7,479 nt of DNA from Acidobacteriota bacterium (GCA_021781255.1 JAJXXG010000797.1:1-7479), one strand, 5' to 3'. Positions 1 to 6,711 are shown, counted from the stretch's first letter. Made by a program: numbers and translations. The notes: a model not told the origin generated them from the sequence alone.

Positions 1-3
1 CCG

Positions 4-222
4 ATGGACATGGTGATCTTTACTGGCGTTGAAAGTGAAGAGGAGTTCAAGACCAAGCGCCCGCAGGAATATCAACGGCTTGCGCGGCAGGGAAAGCTGA
101 ATGCGCGCATAGGACAGGCGCCTGCTTCCTGGCAGATCCACTTCGCCCGGGTTGTAGGATTCACTGCAATCCTCATTGGCTTGACTCTCCTTGTGCTCAC
201 GTTGAGTGCGTACTTCACTTAA
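4..222 (+). CDS. Small tail-anchored membrane protein, possibly 5'-truncated by the window edge
   Basis: I do not recognise this protein. As read from the ATG at 4 it has 72 residues. The first 45 or so are polar and charged (acidic patch ESEEEF, then basic KTKRPQEYQRLARQGK) and should lie in the cytoplasm. Residues about 48-70 form one strongly hydrophobic segment that ends at the C-terminus (FTAILIGLTLLVLTLSAYF), so it would be anchored by its tail. The frame is open to the left edge, so either ATG (4 or 10) could be the start, or this could be the C-terminal end of a larger protein; no ribosome-binding site can be judged. It lies upstream of the broken multiheme cytochrome on the same strand, 207 bases away, and may have been part of the same electron-transfer locus. 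That link is inference only. Confidence 0.55.
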   Translation: MDMVIFTGVESEEEFKTKRPQEYQRLARQGKLNARIGQAPASWQIHFARVVGFTAILIGLTLLVLTLSAYFT

Positions 223-429
223 TCGAAGGTGGGCAACGGGCGCGCGATTCTCACAGCGGAGCCGGTGCGGCGGTGATTCTGTGTCAGCCTGTTTGCGAGC
301 GTTGCGGCGCGCGAATCCATGCGCAAATGCGTGTATCCACCGTCAACATACCGTCACCACTGCATGGTGCGACACAAGCCTCTGACTCCAGTCACTGCCG
401 GATTTGCTCGCCAGGATCTTCTAAATGCC

Positions 430-1772
430 GTGAATGCCGCGCGCAGAATTTTGTACCAAAGTATCGTGATTTGTGTCCTGGCTTGGGCCTGGACAGCCTC
501 TGCCGAGCAGAAAGCCGGGGACAAGGACTGTCTGGCCTGTCACGCTGATGCAACTCTGACCAAGGATCTAAACGGCAAGAGTATCAGTCTCTATGTGGAT
601 GAGAAGAAGCTGAAGCATTCCATCCACTGTTCGATCTATGCACGCGTCGACTGTCACAGCGACGTCAAGGCCACGCCTCACGAGACGCCCCCTAAAAGAT
701 TACATGTGTCCAATGTCATGAGGATGCCGAAGCGTCGTATGCGCGGAGCGTAAATGTAAAAGCAAGCAAGGCGGGTCGGTCACCTGCGGCCGGTTATCCT
801 GCCATCAAGCGACCCGCGCTCCACCATCAATCGCGCCAACCTGGATGCGACTTGCGGCAAGTGCCACAAGGGCGTCACGCAGCGCTTCGCCATGACGCGC
901 GTTCACATGGAAGACGGAGTGCACCCCAGAGACATTGGCTCGATTGCGGTGCGCTGGGTGAGCCCTATTTATATTGCTCTGATCTTCATCGTGATTGGGG
1001 CAATGTTTCTGCACAATGCAATCATCTGGCGGGGCAAGGCCCTTGCGCGGCGCCGCATGCAGAACCCGATGATGGTACGCATGACAATCAACCAGCGCTG
1101 GCAGCATTTGATCCTGCTCTCAAGTCTCATCATTCTGGTCATTACGGGGTTTGCGCTGCGATTTCCTGGCTCGTGGCTTGCAGAGCTGCTGGGAATGGGC
1201 GAAGAGCTGCGCAGCATCGTGCATCGCGTCGCTGGGGTTGCTCTCATCGGCGCGGGCATCTACCACGTCTTTTACCTGGCTGTCACACACGATGGCCGCC
1301 GGTTGATACGCGACCTGATGTCTGCTCCGCAAGATGCCTTCGATGCCTTCGGAGTCCTGCGCTATTACCTTGGACTGACGGCCCGCAAGCCCAAATTTGG
1401 CCGCTTCACGTACGGAGAAAAGCGGAATACTGGGCGCTGGTCTGGGGCACTGCGCTGATGGGACTCACCGGCATTATTCTGTGGGCCAAGGGGTGGGTGG
1501 GCGACCTGCTGGCCCGCTGGTGGTTGGACGTGGCCACGGCGGTGCATTTTTACGAGGCAATTCTGGCTACCCTGGCGATCGTAGTATGGCACTTCTACCA
1601 GGTCATTTTCGATCCGGATGTCTATCCGATGAACTGGGCGTGGTGGGATGGAAAGATGCCCGTCGAGCAGTACCGCCACGAGCACGAACTGGGCAGTGAA
1701 TCGCCGGCCGGCGCTGAGCCACCGCAGGAACGAAAGGACGCCAACCCCAGGTCGCAAGGAGATCCGAGATAG
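430..1772 (+). pseudogene. Degraded multiheme cytochrome c / cytochrome b-type membrane protein
   Basis: An intact relative would carry a periplasmic multiheme c domain followed by a cytochrome b561/formate dehydrogenase gamma-like membrane domain that passes electrons across the membrane. Here the parts sit in different frames. Frame 1 from a GTG at 430 gives a signal peptide ending ASA-EQ, heme site CLACH (529-543) and a damaged site RVDCH (643-657). After a one-base loss near 694-698 the match continues in frame 3 with CVQCH (705-719) and ...ASYAR...KASKAG. Near 777-795 it jumps to frame 1 (ILPSSDPRST, then CGKCH at 853-867) and continues through several membrane helices to a stop at 1458. 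After another one-base loss near 1418-1422 it returns to frame 3 (AEYWALVWGT) and ends at 1772. Likely b-heme histidines survive (WQHL, VHRVAG, IYHVFY, AVHFYE, VVWHFYQ). Only about four heme sites remain where I expect more, so the 777-795 junction probably marks an internal deletion; this rests on memory of the family. Sequencing error could explain the single-base losses but not all the damage together. Confidence 0.85.
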
Positions 1773-1811
1773 AAACTGGTCGGATCGTGCACTTGGTGCA
1801 ATCCGCTATCT
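1767..1811. terminator. Compound hairpin between convergent genes, candidate bidirectional terminator
   Basis: Three helices stack on one uninterrupted 3' strand: AGATAG (1767-1772) with CTATCT (1806-1811), CGGAT (1781-1785) with ATCCG (1801-1805), and TGCAC (1788-1792) with GTGCA (1796-1800) around a TTG loop. That makes 16 base pairs, with bulges of 8 and 2 bases on the left strand only. It begins at the TAG of the cytochrome remnant and ends two bases before the stop codon of the facing DUF6526 gene, the usual place for a shared terminator. There is no clear T-tract on the plus side; on the minus side the trailing strand is CAGTTTCTATCT, only mildly T-rich. Intrinsic termination is therefore unproven. 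Confidence 0.45.
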
Positions 1812-1813
1812 AC

Positions 1814-2248
1814 TTATACGCGCCAGTGGTCGGCGCGCCAGTTACGGATGCGCTCTTTGATCTGTTTGCGATTCAGATTGTGCTCAAGCGCCTGTTTGGC
1901 CAGATCCACCACTTCGTCGTCGGCTGCAAAGCGCAGGCCGATGAGCTGATCTTCTGAGAGCCGGAAAATCTGTGCGTGCCACTCTGCCGGCGCCAGTGCC
2001 TGCAACCGCAGGCGTTCTTCCAGACGGATGACGCGGTCCTGCACCTTAAGCGGGTAGTGGCGAAGCAGGAAGAGGGCAACAATGGCTGCCACGGAAAGCA
2101 CAACGAACCACGCCGACGGCAGATTTTTGCGTTGTACAAGAAAGGTGATGGCGAGGCCGAGGTTGATGAGCAGCACCCAGGTCAGAAGGAAATGAAACGG
2201 CGGGTCGAACTTGGTGTGGTTCTTGAGGCTTTGCGGTGCATTACTCAT
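1814..2248 (-). CDS. DUF6526 family membrane protein
   Basis: A 144-residue protein with the layout I associate with DUF6526. The N-terminal motif is PQSLKNHTKFDPPFHF (5-20), followed by two membrane helices (about 18-38 and 47-63). Next comes the cytoplasmic signature KVQDRVIRLEERLRL (68-82), then LSEDQLIGLRFAADDEV and a C-terminal KQIKERIRNWRADHWRV (128-144). The family has no established function that I know of. The ATG at 2248 overlaps the end of the upstream gene by 8 bases (ATGAGTAA), and a GGAG lies 13 bases upstream inside that gene, so translation is probably coupled. It is complete, and is the second and last gene of a two-gene minus-strand unit that converges on the cytochrome remnant. 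Confidence 0.8.
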   Translation of the reverse strand: MSNAPQSLKNHTKFDPPFHFLLTWVLLINLGLAITFLVQRKNLPSAWFVVLSVAAIVALFLLRHYPLKVQDRVIRLEERLRLQALAPAEWHAQIFRLSEDQLIGLRFAADDEVVDLAKQALEHNLNRKQIKERIRNWRADHWRV

Positions 2249-3311
2249 GGGGGGTCAATATCTCCTTCATCCCAAATGCCGCCGCGCGGTTCGTATGCGA
2301 GTCGGGCAGGTCCATTGTCTCGGCTCCTGCGGGTGGCATGTTTGCGCTTTCCAGATTCTGCGCGGGCCTGTCCGTCACTGTCAATGCCGCAAGATCGGTT
2401 GGGCCAAGTTTTTCCGGGTGTTTGGGAATCAGATGAAAGCGGCCTCGCACAAGATAATCCACCAGAATTCCACCGGCTAGATATGGATTCATGGCCACCA
2501 GCGGAATGGCATAGCCGGTTGTCATCAGGGATTCGGAGATGCTTTTATTGGCGCGGCTCATGCGGCGATAGCCGGGAACCTGAGGAATCTCAAAGACTTT
2601 GAGCTGCGTCTTGGGGTGCCCGTGAGCATAGCGCGTCAGCTTGAAAGCGATCTGCTTGGGAGTGGTCATGCCCGCATCGGGAAAGACGCTGCGGCGAAAG
2701 ACTCCGGGGAAGTAGAAATTAAGTGTATCGCGTGTGAAGTCGGCGCAGTTGTTGTAGAGCAGATCGAAGTGGGAGATGTTTTCGCCTGCGTTCATGCGCG
2801 TGATGAAGGCCTCGTCCTGCGCCCGGGTGGTGTTGAAGCGGAAGGCATAAATGCGCCGTTCGTAGGCGACGCCGACTAACTCAAACCACCCGCCATGAAA
2901 AAAATCGCCTTCGGGAACTTTCATTCCAAGCATTTCCAGATGGGCCTCGTGGTAGTTGTCGCGCAGTCTTCGCACGGTCTCGCGATCGACGCGGGCCGGA
3001 ACGGCAGAGGGGTTCTCGGTGGAGTAGAGATAGGGCAGGAGCGGAACCGCCAGCCAGTCGTAGTTCCCGATGCCCTGGTAGCGTGAGATGACGGCGCCAA
3101 GTTCGCCCGGTTGGCAGGGGCGCAACTGGACTGGAGTTTCGGCGCAGATATGCTCGAAGTAGATTGCGGTGTGGCCTGTGGGGTTGAGCGCGCCAAAGAA
3201 GCCGTACGGTTCCTCCAGCAGGAGCGCCGCCTGCGCACGGCAGCAGGGGCAGACCAGAGAAAGGAGCGCAACGATCAGGAGAGCGAGGGTAAATGTGTAA
3301 CGGTCGCGCAT
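2241..3311 (-). CDS. Secreted DUF4105-like (permuted papain-fold type) protein
   Basis: From the ATG at 3311 this is a 356-residue protein with a signal peptide (MRDRYT, then a hydrophobic core; likely cleavage after CRAQA at 28). The mature part starts with LLLEEPYGFFGALNPTGHTAIYFEHIC; the His in GHT (47) and the Cys in LLYNNCADFT (Cys189) are spaced and placed like the His...Asn-Cys pair of permuted papain-fold families (NlpC/P60-, LRAT- and DUF4105/Lnb-like). It could therefore be a periplasmic hydrolase or acyltransferase acting on lipid or peptide bonds, but the substrate is unknown. Residues about 257-290 contain a second, weakly hydrophobic stretch (YAIPLVAMNPYLAGGILVDYL). The frame is open back to 3422, but the extra 37 residues are charged and would bury the signal peptide, so I prefer 3311, whose ribosome-binding site is weak. 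It overlaps the DUF6526 gene downstream by 8 bases. Confidence 0.7.
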   Translation of the reverse strand: MRDRYTFTLALLIVALLSLVCPCCRAQAALLLEEPYGFFGALNPTGHTAIYFEHICAETPVQLRPCQPGELGAVISRYQGIGNYDWLAVPLLPYLYSTENPSAVPARVDRETVRRLRDNYHEAHLEMLGMKVPEGDFFHGGWFELVGVAYERRIYAFRFNTTRAQDEAFITRMNAGENISHFDLLYNNCADFTRDTLNFYFPGVFRRSVFPDAGMTTPKQIAFKLTRYAHGHPKTQLKVFEIPQVPGYRRMSRANKSISESLMTTGYAIPLVAMNPYLAGGILVDYLVRGRFHLIPKHPEKLGPTDLAALTVTDRPAQNLESANMPPAGAETMDLPDSHTNRAAAFGMKEILTPHE

Positions 3312-3667
3312 AAGGGGCTTCGCTTTCTCTGAGCGGGCGTGGATCTCCTTTTCCTTCCAGTATGCCGGATAGAGGAGAAGCGAGCAGATTGTTGTCCTGT
3401 ATCTCGAAAAGGGCAGCATCAAGGCCTTAACTTATTTGGATGCAGTGTGTTGACCCGGAGCAAGGTTTGGCGCTCAAGTTACACTCATTTTGAACCCTTG
3501 AGAGAGAGCAGAGTTGCCCGGCAGGCAGGGAATTGGGCCAATTTTTGCGATGGACTGCCGTGGCGTTGGCGGCTTCGGATTGATTCTGATAGCGTTATCT
3601 CGGCATTGTGTCGCGTTCTCCAGTTGCGGGGAAAAAGCACTGCCAATTTGCAACGTCGAGGTTCCCC
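3312..3667. other. Divergent intergenic region, promoters not resolved
   Basis: These 356 bases separate the minus-strand secreted protein from the plus-strand esterase and must hold both promoters. I see no pair of -35 and -10 boxes good enough to call. TTGACC at 3450-3455 faces the esterase but has no convincing -10 at 16-18 bases. An imperfect palindrome GATAGCGTTATC (about 3589-3600, 10 of 12 positions symmetrical) lies about 70 bases before the esterase start and could be an operator; this is weak. A strong AAGGAGA (minus strand, about 3344-3350) has no start codon at a usable distance. No small gene is supported. Confidence 0.4.
3658..3661 (+). promoter_or_regulatory. Ribosome-binding site that sets the esterase start at TTG 3668
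   Basis: GAGG sits six bases upstream of TTG at 3668. That TTG opens directly into a short basic stretch and a hydrophobic core (MKVRFFCLLLIPCAALSA), a normal signal peptide of 18 residues. The earlier in-frame GTG at 3608 would add 20 polar residues before the signal peptide and has no comparable site. Confidence 0.7.
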
Positions 3668-5176
3668 TTGAAGGTGCGCTTTTTTTGCCTCTTGCTGATT
3701 CCCTGCGCGGCGCTTTCCGCGCAGGTCACTTTGCCAAAGATTCTTGCCAGCCACATGGTCATTCAGCGCGACCTGACGGTGCATGTCTGGGGATCGGCCG
3801 CACCGGGCGAAGAAGTGGTGGTGACGTTTCGGGGCCAAACTCGCGAGACGAAGGCAGGGCCCCTGGGTCGCTGGAGTCTTTACCTGAAGCCGGGGACTGC
3901 CGGTGGTCCCTTCCAGATGACGGTCACGGGCACACCGGCGGCGGAGGGTGGCGCGGGGCCGGCGGCGCAAGTACAGACGCTGGATGACATTCTGGTGGGC
4001 GATGTGTGGGTGGCCTCCGGCCAATCGAACATGGAGTTCGCCATGCGCCAGGCCGCTACGGCTGCACAGGATTTGCCGCGCGCTGCCGATTCCAATCTGC
4101 GGCTGCTCATTGTGAAGAAGCGCGCCTCGGACTATGCGCAGGATGACACCGATACGGATGGCTGGGCCGCGTCGAGTCCGGAGACGGCGCGGGATTTCTC
4201 CGCTGTGGCATGGTATTTTGCGCGGGAGATAGAGCAGCGCGAGCATGTGCCGGTGGGCGTGATCGACTCGACGTGGGGCGGCACGGTGGCCGAGTCGTGG
4301 ACGCGCCTGACAGCGCTCGGAGAAGATGCCTCACTGGCTCCGGTGTTTGTTTCGCGCGGCAAGATGACGGACGGCCAGGCCGATGCGCTGCTCGAAGAGA
4401 AGGATGAAAATCGGCAGCGCGAAGAAGCCAAGGCCGCGGGCAAGCCGATTCCCGAGTTTCCATGGCATCCTCCGCTGGAGAGTTGGGCGCCTGGCCTGCT
4501 GTGGAATGGGATGATTGCGCCGTTGACGCCGATGGCGATCCGCGGCGTGATCTGGTATCAGGGCGAAAGCAACAGTGCGCTGGCGCGCGCCCCGCTGTAT
4601 GAGCGCATCATGCAGACGCTTATTGAGGACTGGCGTCGCGAGTGGGGCATCGGCGACTTTCCGTTTCTCTATGTGCAGATCTCCAACTTCAAGTCCACTG
4701 CGGCAGAGGATTGGGCCGCGCTGCGCCAGCAGCAGTTGAAGACGCTGGAGATAAGCAACACGGCGATGGCCGTGACGATTGACATTGGCAACCCGGACAA
4801 CGTGCATCCGACGGATAAGGTGGACGTGGGGCATCGGCTGGCTCTTGCGGCACGCGTGCTCAGCTATGGCGAGACGGTGGAAGACTCCGGTCCGCTCTTC
4901 CGGCAGGCGACGCCGGAGGGCGCAATGATTCGCGTCTGGTTTGATCATGCCAAGGGGTTGAAAGCGAACGGCGGCGAGGTGACGGGCTTTGAGGTTGCGG
5001 GCTCCGATGGCAGGTTTTCGCCGGCCATGGCGAAGATTGACGGCTCAACGGTTGTGGCCGCGAGTCCGGCGGTGATCGATCCGATGTATGTGCGCTACGG
5101 ATGGGCCAACAGCCCGCAGTGCAATCTCTTCAACGGCGATGGATTGCCTGCGTCGCCGTTTACTTCAGTTCCGTAG
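3668..5176 (+). CDS. Secreted sialate O-acetylesterase family carbohydrate esterase
   Basis: A 502-residue SASA/SGNH-type esterase, predicted to remove O-acetyl groups from sialic acid or other acetylated sugars outside the cytoplasm; the true substrate cannot be read from sequence. A signal peptide (1-18) ends ALSA-QV, followed by the family N-terminus LPKILASHMVIQRD with a beta-sandwich-like region to about residue 105. The nucleophile block VASGQSNMEF places the catalytic Ser at about 120. GTVAESW lies at 206-211, and the conserved GVIWYQGESN block spans about 293-302. The Asp-x-x-His block DNVHPTDK gives Asp377 and His380. The C-terminus YVRYGWANSPQCNLFNGDGLPASPF is typical for the family. 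The gene looks intact and of normal length. The TTG start is chosen on the GAGG site and the signal peptide. Its last 17 bases overlap the end of the facing DUF190 gene. No carbohydrate-use partner genes are visible, so it appears to stand alone. Confidence 0.9.
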   Translation: MKVRFFCLLLIPCAALSAQVTLPKILASHMVIQRDLTVHVWGSAAPGEEVVVTFRGQTRETKAGPLGRWSLYLKPGTAGGPFQMTVTGTPAAEGGAGPAAQVQTLDDILVGDVWVASGQSNMEFAMRQAATAAQDLPRAADSNLRLLIVKKRASDYAQDDTDTDGWAASSPETARDFSAVAWYFAREIEQREHVPVGVIDSTWGGTVAESWTRLTALGEDASLAPVFVSRGKMTDGQADALLEEKDENRQREEAKAAGKPIPEFPWHPPLESWAPGLLWNGMIAPLTPMAIRGVIWYQGESNSALARAPLYERIMQTLIEDWRREWGIGDFPFLYVQISNFKSTAAEDWAALRQQQLKTLEISNTAMAVTIDIGNPDNVHPTDKVDVGHRLALAARVLSYGETVEDSGPLFRQATPEGAMIRVWFDHAKGLKANGGEVTGFEVAGSDGRFSPAMAKIDGSTVVAASPAVIDPMYVRYGWANSPQCNLFNGDGLPASPFTSVP

Positions 5177-5513
5177 GCGAGGGCTCCCGCGTATACCGAA
5201 TGGCCTGCACGCTGGAAGAGGCCGCGAGACCTTCCTGGATGGTTTCATCGAGGAAGGGAAGCAGCAGTGCGATCTTTTCGTCTGAGTCAATGATGCTGAC
5301 CTGGATGGGTGCGTCCTTTGAGAAGGTCCAGTGCCCAGAGCGGCGAATGCGGCTGCCGGAGCCGTATCCCTCGATACCGCGAAAGACGATGACCTCAGCG
5401 ATATCGAGTTCCTTGCATCGAGCAACGATGGCTTCGTGCAGGGGCTTGCCCTGCCACTTGTCGTCCTCACCGAAATGAATGCGCACCATGCGCGCGGAAA
5501 ACTGTTCTTTCAT
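5160..5513 (-). CDS. DUF190 (PII-like) single-domain protein
   Basis: A 117-residue DUF190 protein, a small ferredoxin-like fold related to PII signalling proteins. The core runs from MVRIHFGEDDKWQGKPLHEAIVARC (from residue 9) through VIVFRGIEGYGSGSRIRRSG to QVSIIDSDEKIALLLPFLDETI and SVQAIRY. It is closest in this window to the second domain of the upstream tandem protein (RWNGKPLYKALVEA, TVYRGILGYGAHRRVH). The loop after the Gly-Tyr-Gly motif differs: SRIRRSGHW replaces the His-bearing RRVHKE. The function of the family is not established; members commonly sit beside crcB, as here. The gene starts 12 bases after the tandem DUF190 stop, with only a weak AGAG overlapping that stop, which points to coupled translation. 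The second ATG at 5489 is an alternative start that fits the domain edge. It is the last gene of the fluoride operon. Confidence 0.85.
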   Translation of the reverse strand: MKEQFSARMVRIHFGEDDKWQGKPLHEAIVARCKELDIAEVIVFRGIEGYGSGSRIRRSGHWTFSKDAPIQVSIIDSDEKIALLLPFLDETIQEGLAASSSVQAIRYTREPSPTELK

Positions 5514-5525
5514 GGCAGATGATCT

Positions 5526-6272
5526 CTACTCTGCTGCGCCGGCGGCTTGCGAAGCGGTTAGCCCGGTCGCGTCGAGGGCGCGGTAAGCATACTTGATGAT
5601 GTCAACGTCAGAGAAGACGACGAGGCCTTCTTCCAGCATCTGGTCAACTAGTGGCAGAAAAGCGCGCAGCTTTTCCACCGTGTCAATGGCAGACAACATG
5701 ACAGACCCGTGGTGCGAGGAGAGCAGAGGCGTCTCCTTGTGCACGCGGCGGTGCGCTCCGTAGCCCAGGATGCCGCGATAGACCGTGACGCCGGCAATGT
5801 CGTTGGCGCGCATGGCTTCCACCAGTGCTTTATAAAGCGGCTTGCCGTTCCACCGATCCTCCTCGCTGAGGTAGATGCGCATCATCTGCGCTTTGCCCTG
5901 GATCTTCAAATGCGCGGGTTGAATAGGCTTTGCGGCCTTAGTGGCCTGGGCAGGCTTGGCCACCGTGGTCTCCTGCATTTCAATGAGGCCGGTGCCGGCA
6001 AGCTCATTAAGTTTGCCCAACAGCGCGTCGACTTTTTCCCGCGTGTCAATGAACTCGATCTTGAGCGGCAGGTGGTCGGAGATGTCGACCAGGTTCGACG
6101 CGTGCATGTGGTGATCTGCGCCGAAGCCGGCGATACCTTTGGTCACGGTGGCGCCGGCCACACCGCGATAAAAGAGGAAGTCGAGGATGCTGGAGTAGAC
6201 AGGGACGCCGTGGTGGGTTGCGCCCTCGCTCAGGTAGATGGTGACCTTGATCGCTTTCCCAGGGTTCAACAT
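5526..6272 (-). CDS. Tandem DUF190 (PII-like) fusion protein
   Basis: A 248-residue protein made of two DUF190 domains. Domain 1 (about 6-102) runs KAIKVTIYLSEGATHHGVPV, then ATVTKGIAGFGADHHMHASN, then LKIEFIDTREKVDALLGKL. An Ala/Pro/Lys-rich linker (about 103-125) follows. Domain 2 (about 127-230) runs MMRIYLSEEDRWNGKPLYKA, then VTVYRGILGYGAHRRVHKE, then SVMLSAIDTVEKLRAFLPL. Both domains keep the Gly-[FY]-Gly loop followed by a His, the part most likely to bind a ligand by analogy with PII proteins. Typical DUF190 proteins have one domain of about 110 residues. The gene starts 61 bases after crcB with a strong GAGGAGG four bases before the ATG, so it has its own efficient translation start. 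It is probably cytoplasmic, and its place in a fluoride operon suggests a role in sensing or modulating CrcB, which is inference. Confidence 0.9.
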   Translation of the reverse strand: MLNPGKAIKVTIYLSEGATHHGVPVYSSILDFLFYRGVAGATVTKGIAGFGADHHMHASNLVDISDHLPLKIEFIDTREKVDALLGKLNELAGTGLIEMQETTVAKPAQATKAAKPIQPAHLKIQGKAQMMRIYLSEEDRWNGKPLYKALVEAMRANDIAGVTVYRGILGYGAHRRVHKETPLLSSHHGSVMLSAIDTVEKLRAFLPLVDQMLEEGLVVFSDVDIIKYAYRALDATGLTASQAAGAAE

Positions 6273-6276
6273 GCTG

Positions 6277-6283
6277 CCTCCTC
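6277..6283 (-). promoter_or_regulatory. Strong ribosome-binding site of the tandem DUF190 gene
   Basis: On the minus strand GAGGAGG precedes the ATG at 6272 by four bases (CAGC). It is the best Shine-Dalgarno sequence in the operon, stronger than the crcB site, and implies independent, high translation of the tandem DUF190 protein. The rest of the 61-base gap to crcB shows no promoter or terminator that I can support. Confidence 0.75.
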
Positions 6284-6333
6284 AAAGGCAAGGGTCGATT
6301 CTAGTGCAATCGGCGTATTGCGTCGAGGGACAG

Positions 6334-6711
6334 CTAGGCGACCGCCTCTGCCAACGCGGAACCTAACCAGACGGCAGCGAGGCCGAGCACGAGACTGCCG
6401 ACGGCGTAGAGCGCGGCCACGGCGAAGGCTCCGGAGCGCATGGTGGACAGCGTCTCCCACTCGTAGGTGGAGAAGGTGGAGTATGCGCCGACAAAGCCGA
6501 CAGGGATAAGGTAGCGCCAAGCCGGGCTCAGCTCGACACGCCTGCTGAAGTAGGTGAGCGAGAAGCCGATGATGACGCAGGCCGTGATGTTGATGACGAG
6601 TGTGCCGTAAGGAAAGCGTGTCCCCATGCGGCCACCGACCATGGACCCAACCCAGTAGCGCGCGATGGAACCCAGTGCCCCGCCTGTGGCGATGAGCAGA
6701 TATTTCAGCAA
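6334..6711 (-). CDS. crcB: CrcB/FluC fluoride channel
   Basis: A 125-residue four-helix membrane protein of the Fluc/CrcB family, which forms an antiparallel dimeric channel that lets fluoride leave the cell. Family marks are present in order: GGALGSIARYW (10-20), PYGTLVIN (34-41) with the conserved pore Asn41, and the phenylalanine box GFVGAYSTFSTYEWE (72-86) with Phe80 and, in place of the usual second Phe, Tyr83. Four hydrophobic stretches lie at about 2-22, 36-56, 64-84 and 95-120. I chose the TTG at 6711 because AAGGGAGA lies six bases upstream and the protein then begins MLKYLLIATGGALG at the normal family length. The ATG at 6753 would add 14 polar residues and put the ribosome-binding site inside the gene. 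It is the first gene of the operon and sits behind a fluoride riboswitch, which independently supports the identification. Confidence 0.95.
   Translation of the reverse strand: MLKYLLIATGGALGSIARYWVGSMVGGRMGTRFPYGTLVINITACVIIGFSLTYFSRRVELSPAWRYLIPVGFVGAYSTFSTYEWETLSTMRSGAFAVAALYAVGSLVLGLAAVWLGSALAEAVA

Noticed and set aside
319..429. Upstream ATG start for the cytochrome remnant
   Set aside because: It would add 37 residues with no family character before the signal peptide. The GTG at 430 gives a normal signal peptide, with AGGA 13 bases upstream.
273..548. Open frame of 91 codons with three CxxC pairs (CERC, CRIC, CREC), like a zinc-ribbon protein
   Set aside because: Its second half lies over the signal peptide and first heme site of the cytochrome remnant in another frame, the Cys spacing is irregular, and there is no ribosome-binding site.
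852..1772. One continuous 306-residue plus-strand gene
   Set aside because: Only the part after about 1422 (AEYWALVWGT onward) is real coding sequence in this frame; the earlier part is the wrong frame over the conserved CGKCH and membrane helices.
3312..3422. ATG 3422 as the start of the secreted protein
   Set aside because: It places 37 mixed residues with a charged stretch before a clear signal peptide. A good AAGGAGA lies within this stretch but has no start codon at a suitable distance.
3485..4246. Minus-strand open frame of 253 codons opposite the esterase
   Set aside because: Arg- and His-rich translation typical of an antisense frame of a GC-rich gene; the plus strand carries a clear esterase with all catalytic blocks.
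4331..4948. Minus-strand open frame of 205 codons
   Set aside because: Antisense shadow of the esterase, with no motif or ribosome-binding site.
5709..6509. Plus-strand open frame of 266 codons
   Set aside because: Antisense to the tandem DUF190 gene and the end of crcB, both strongly identified; the translation becomes Arg-rich and low in complexity.
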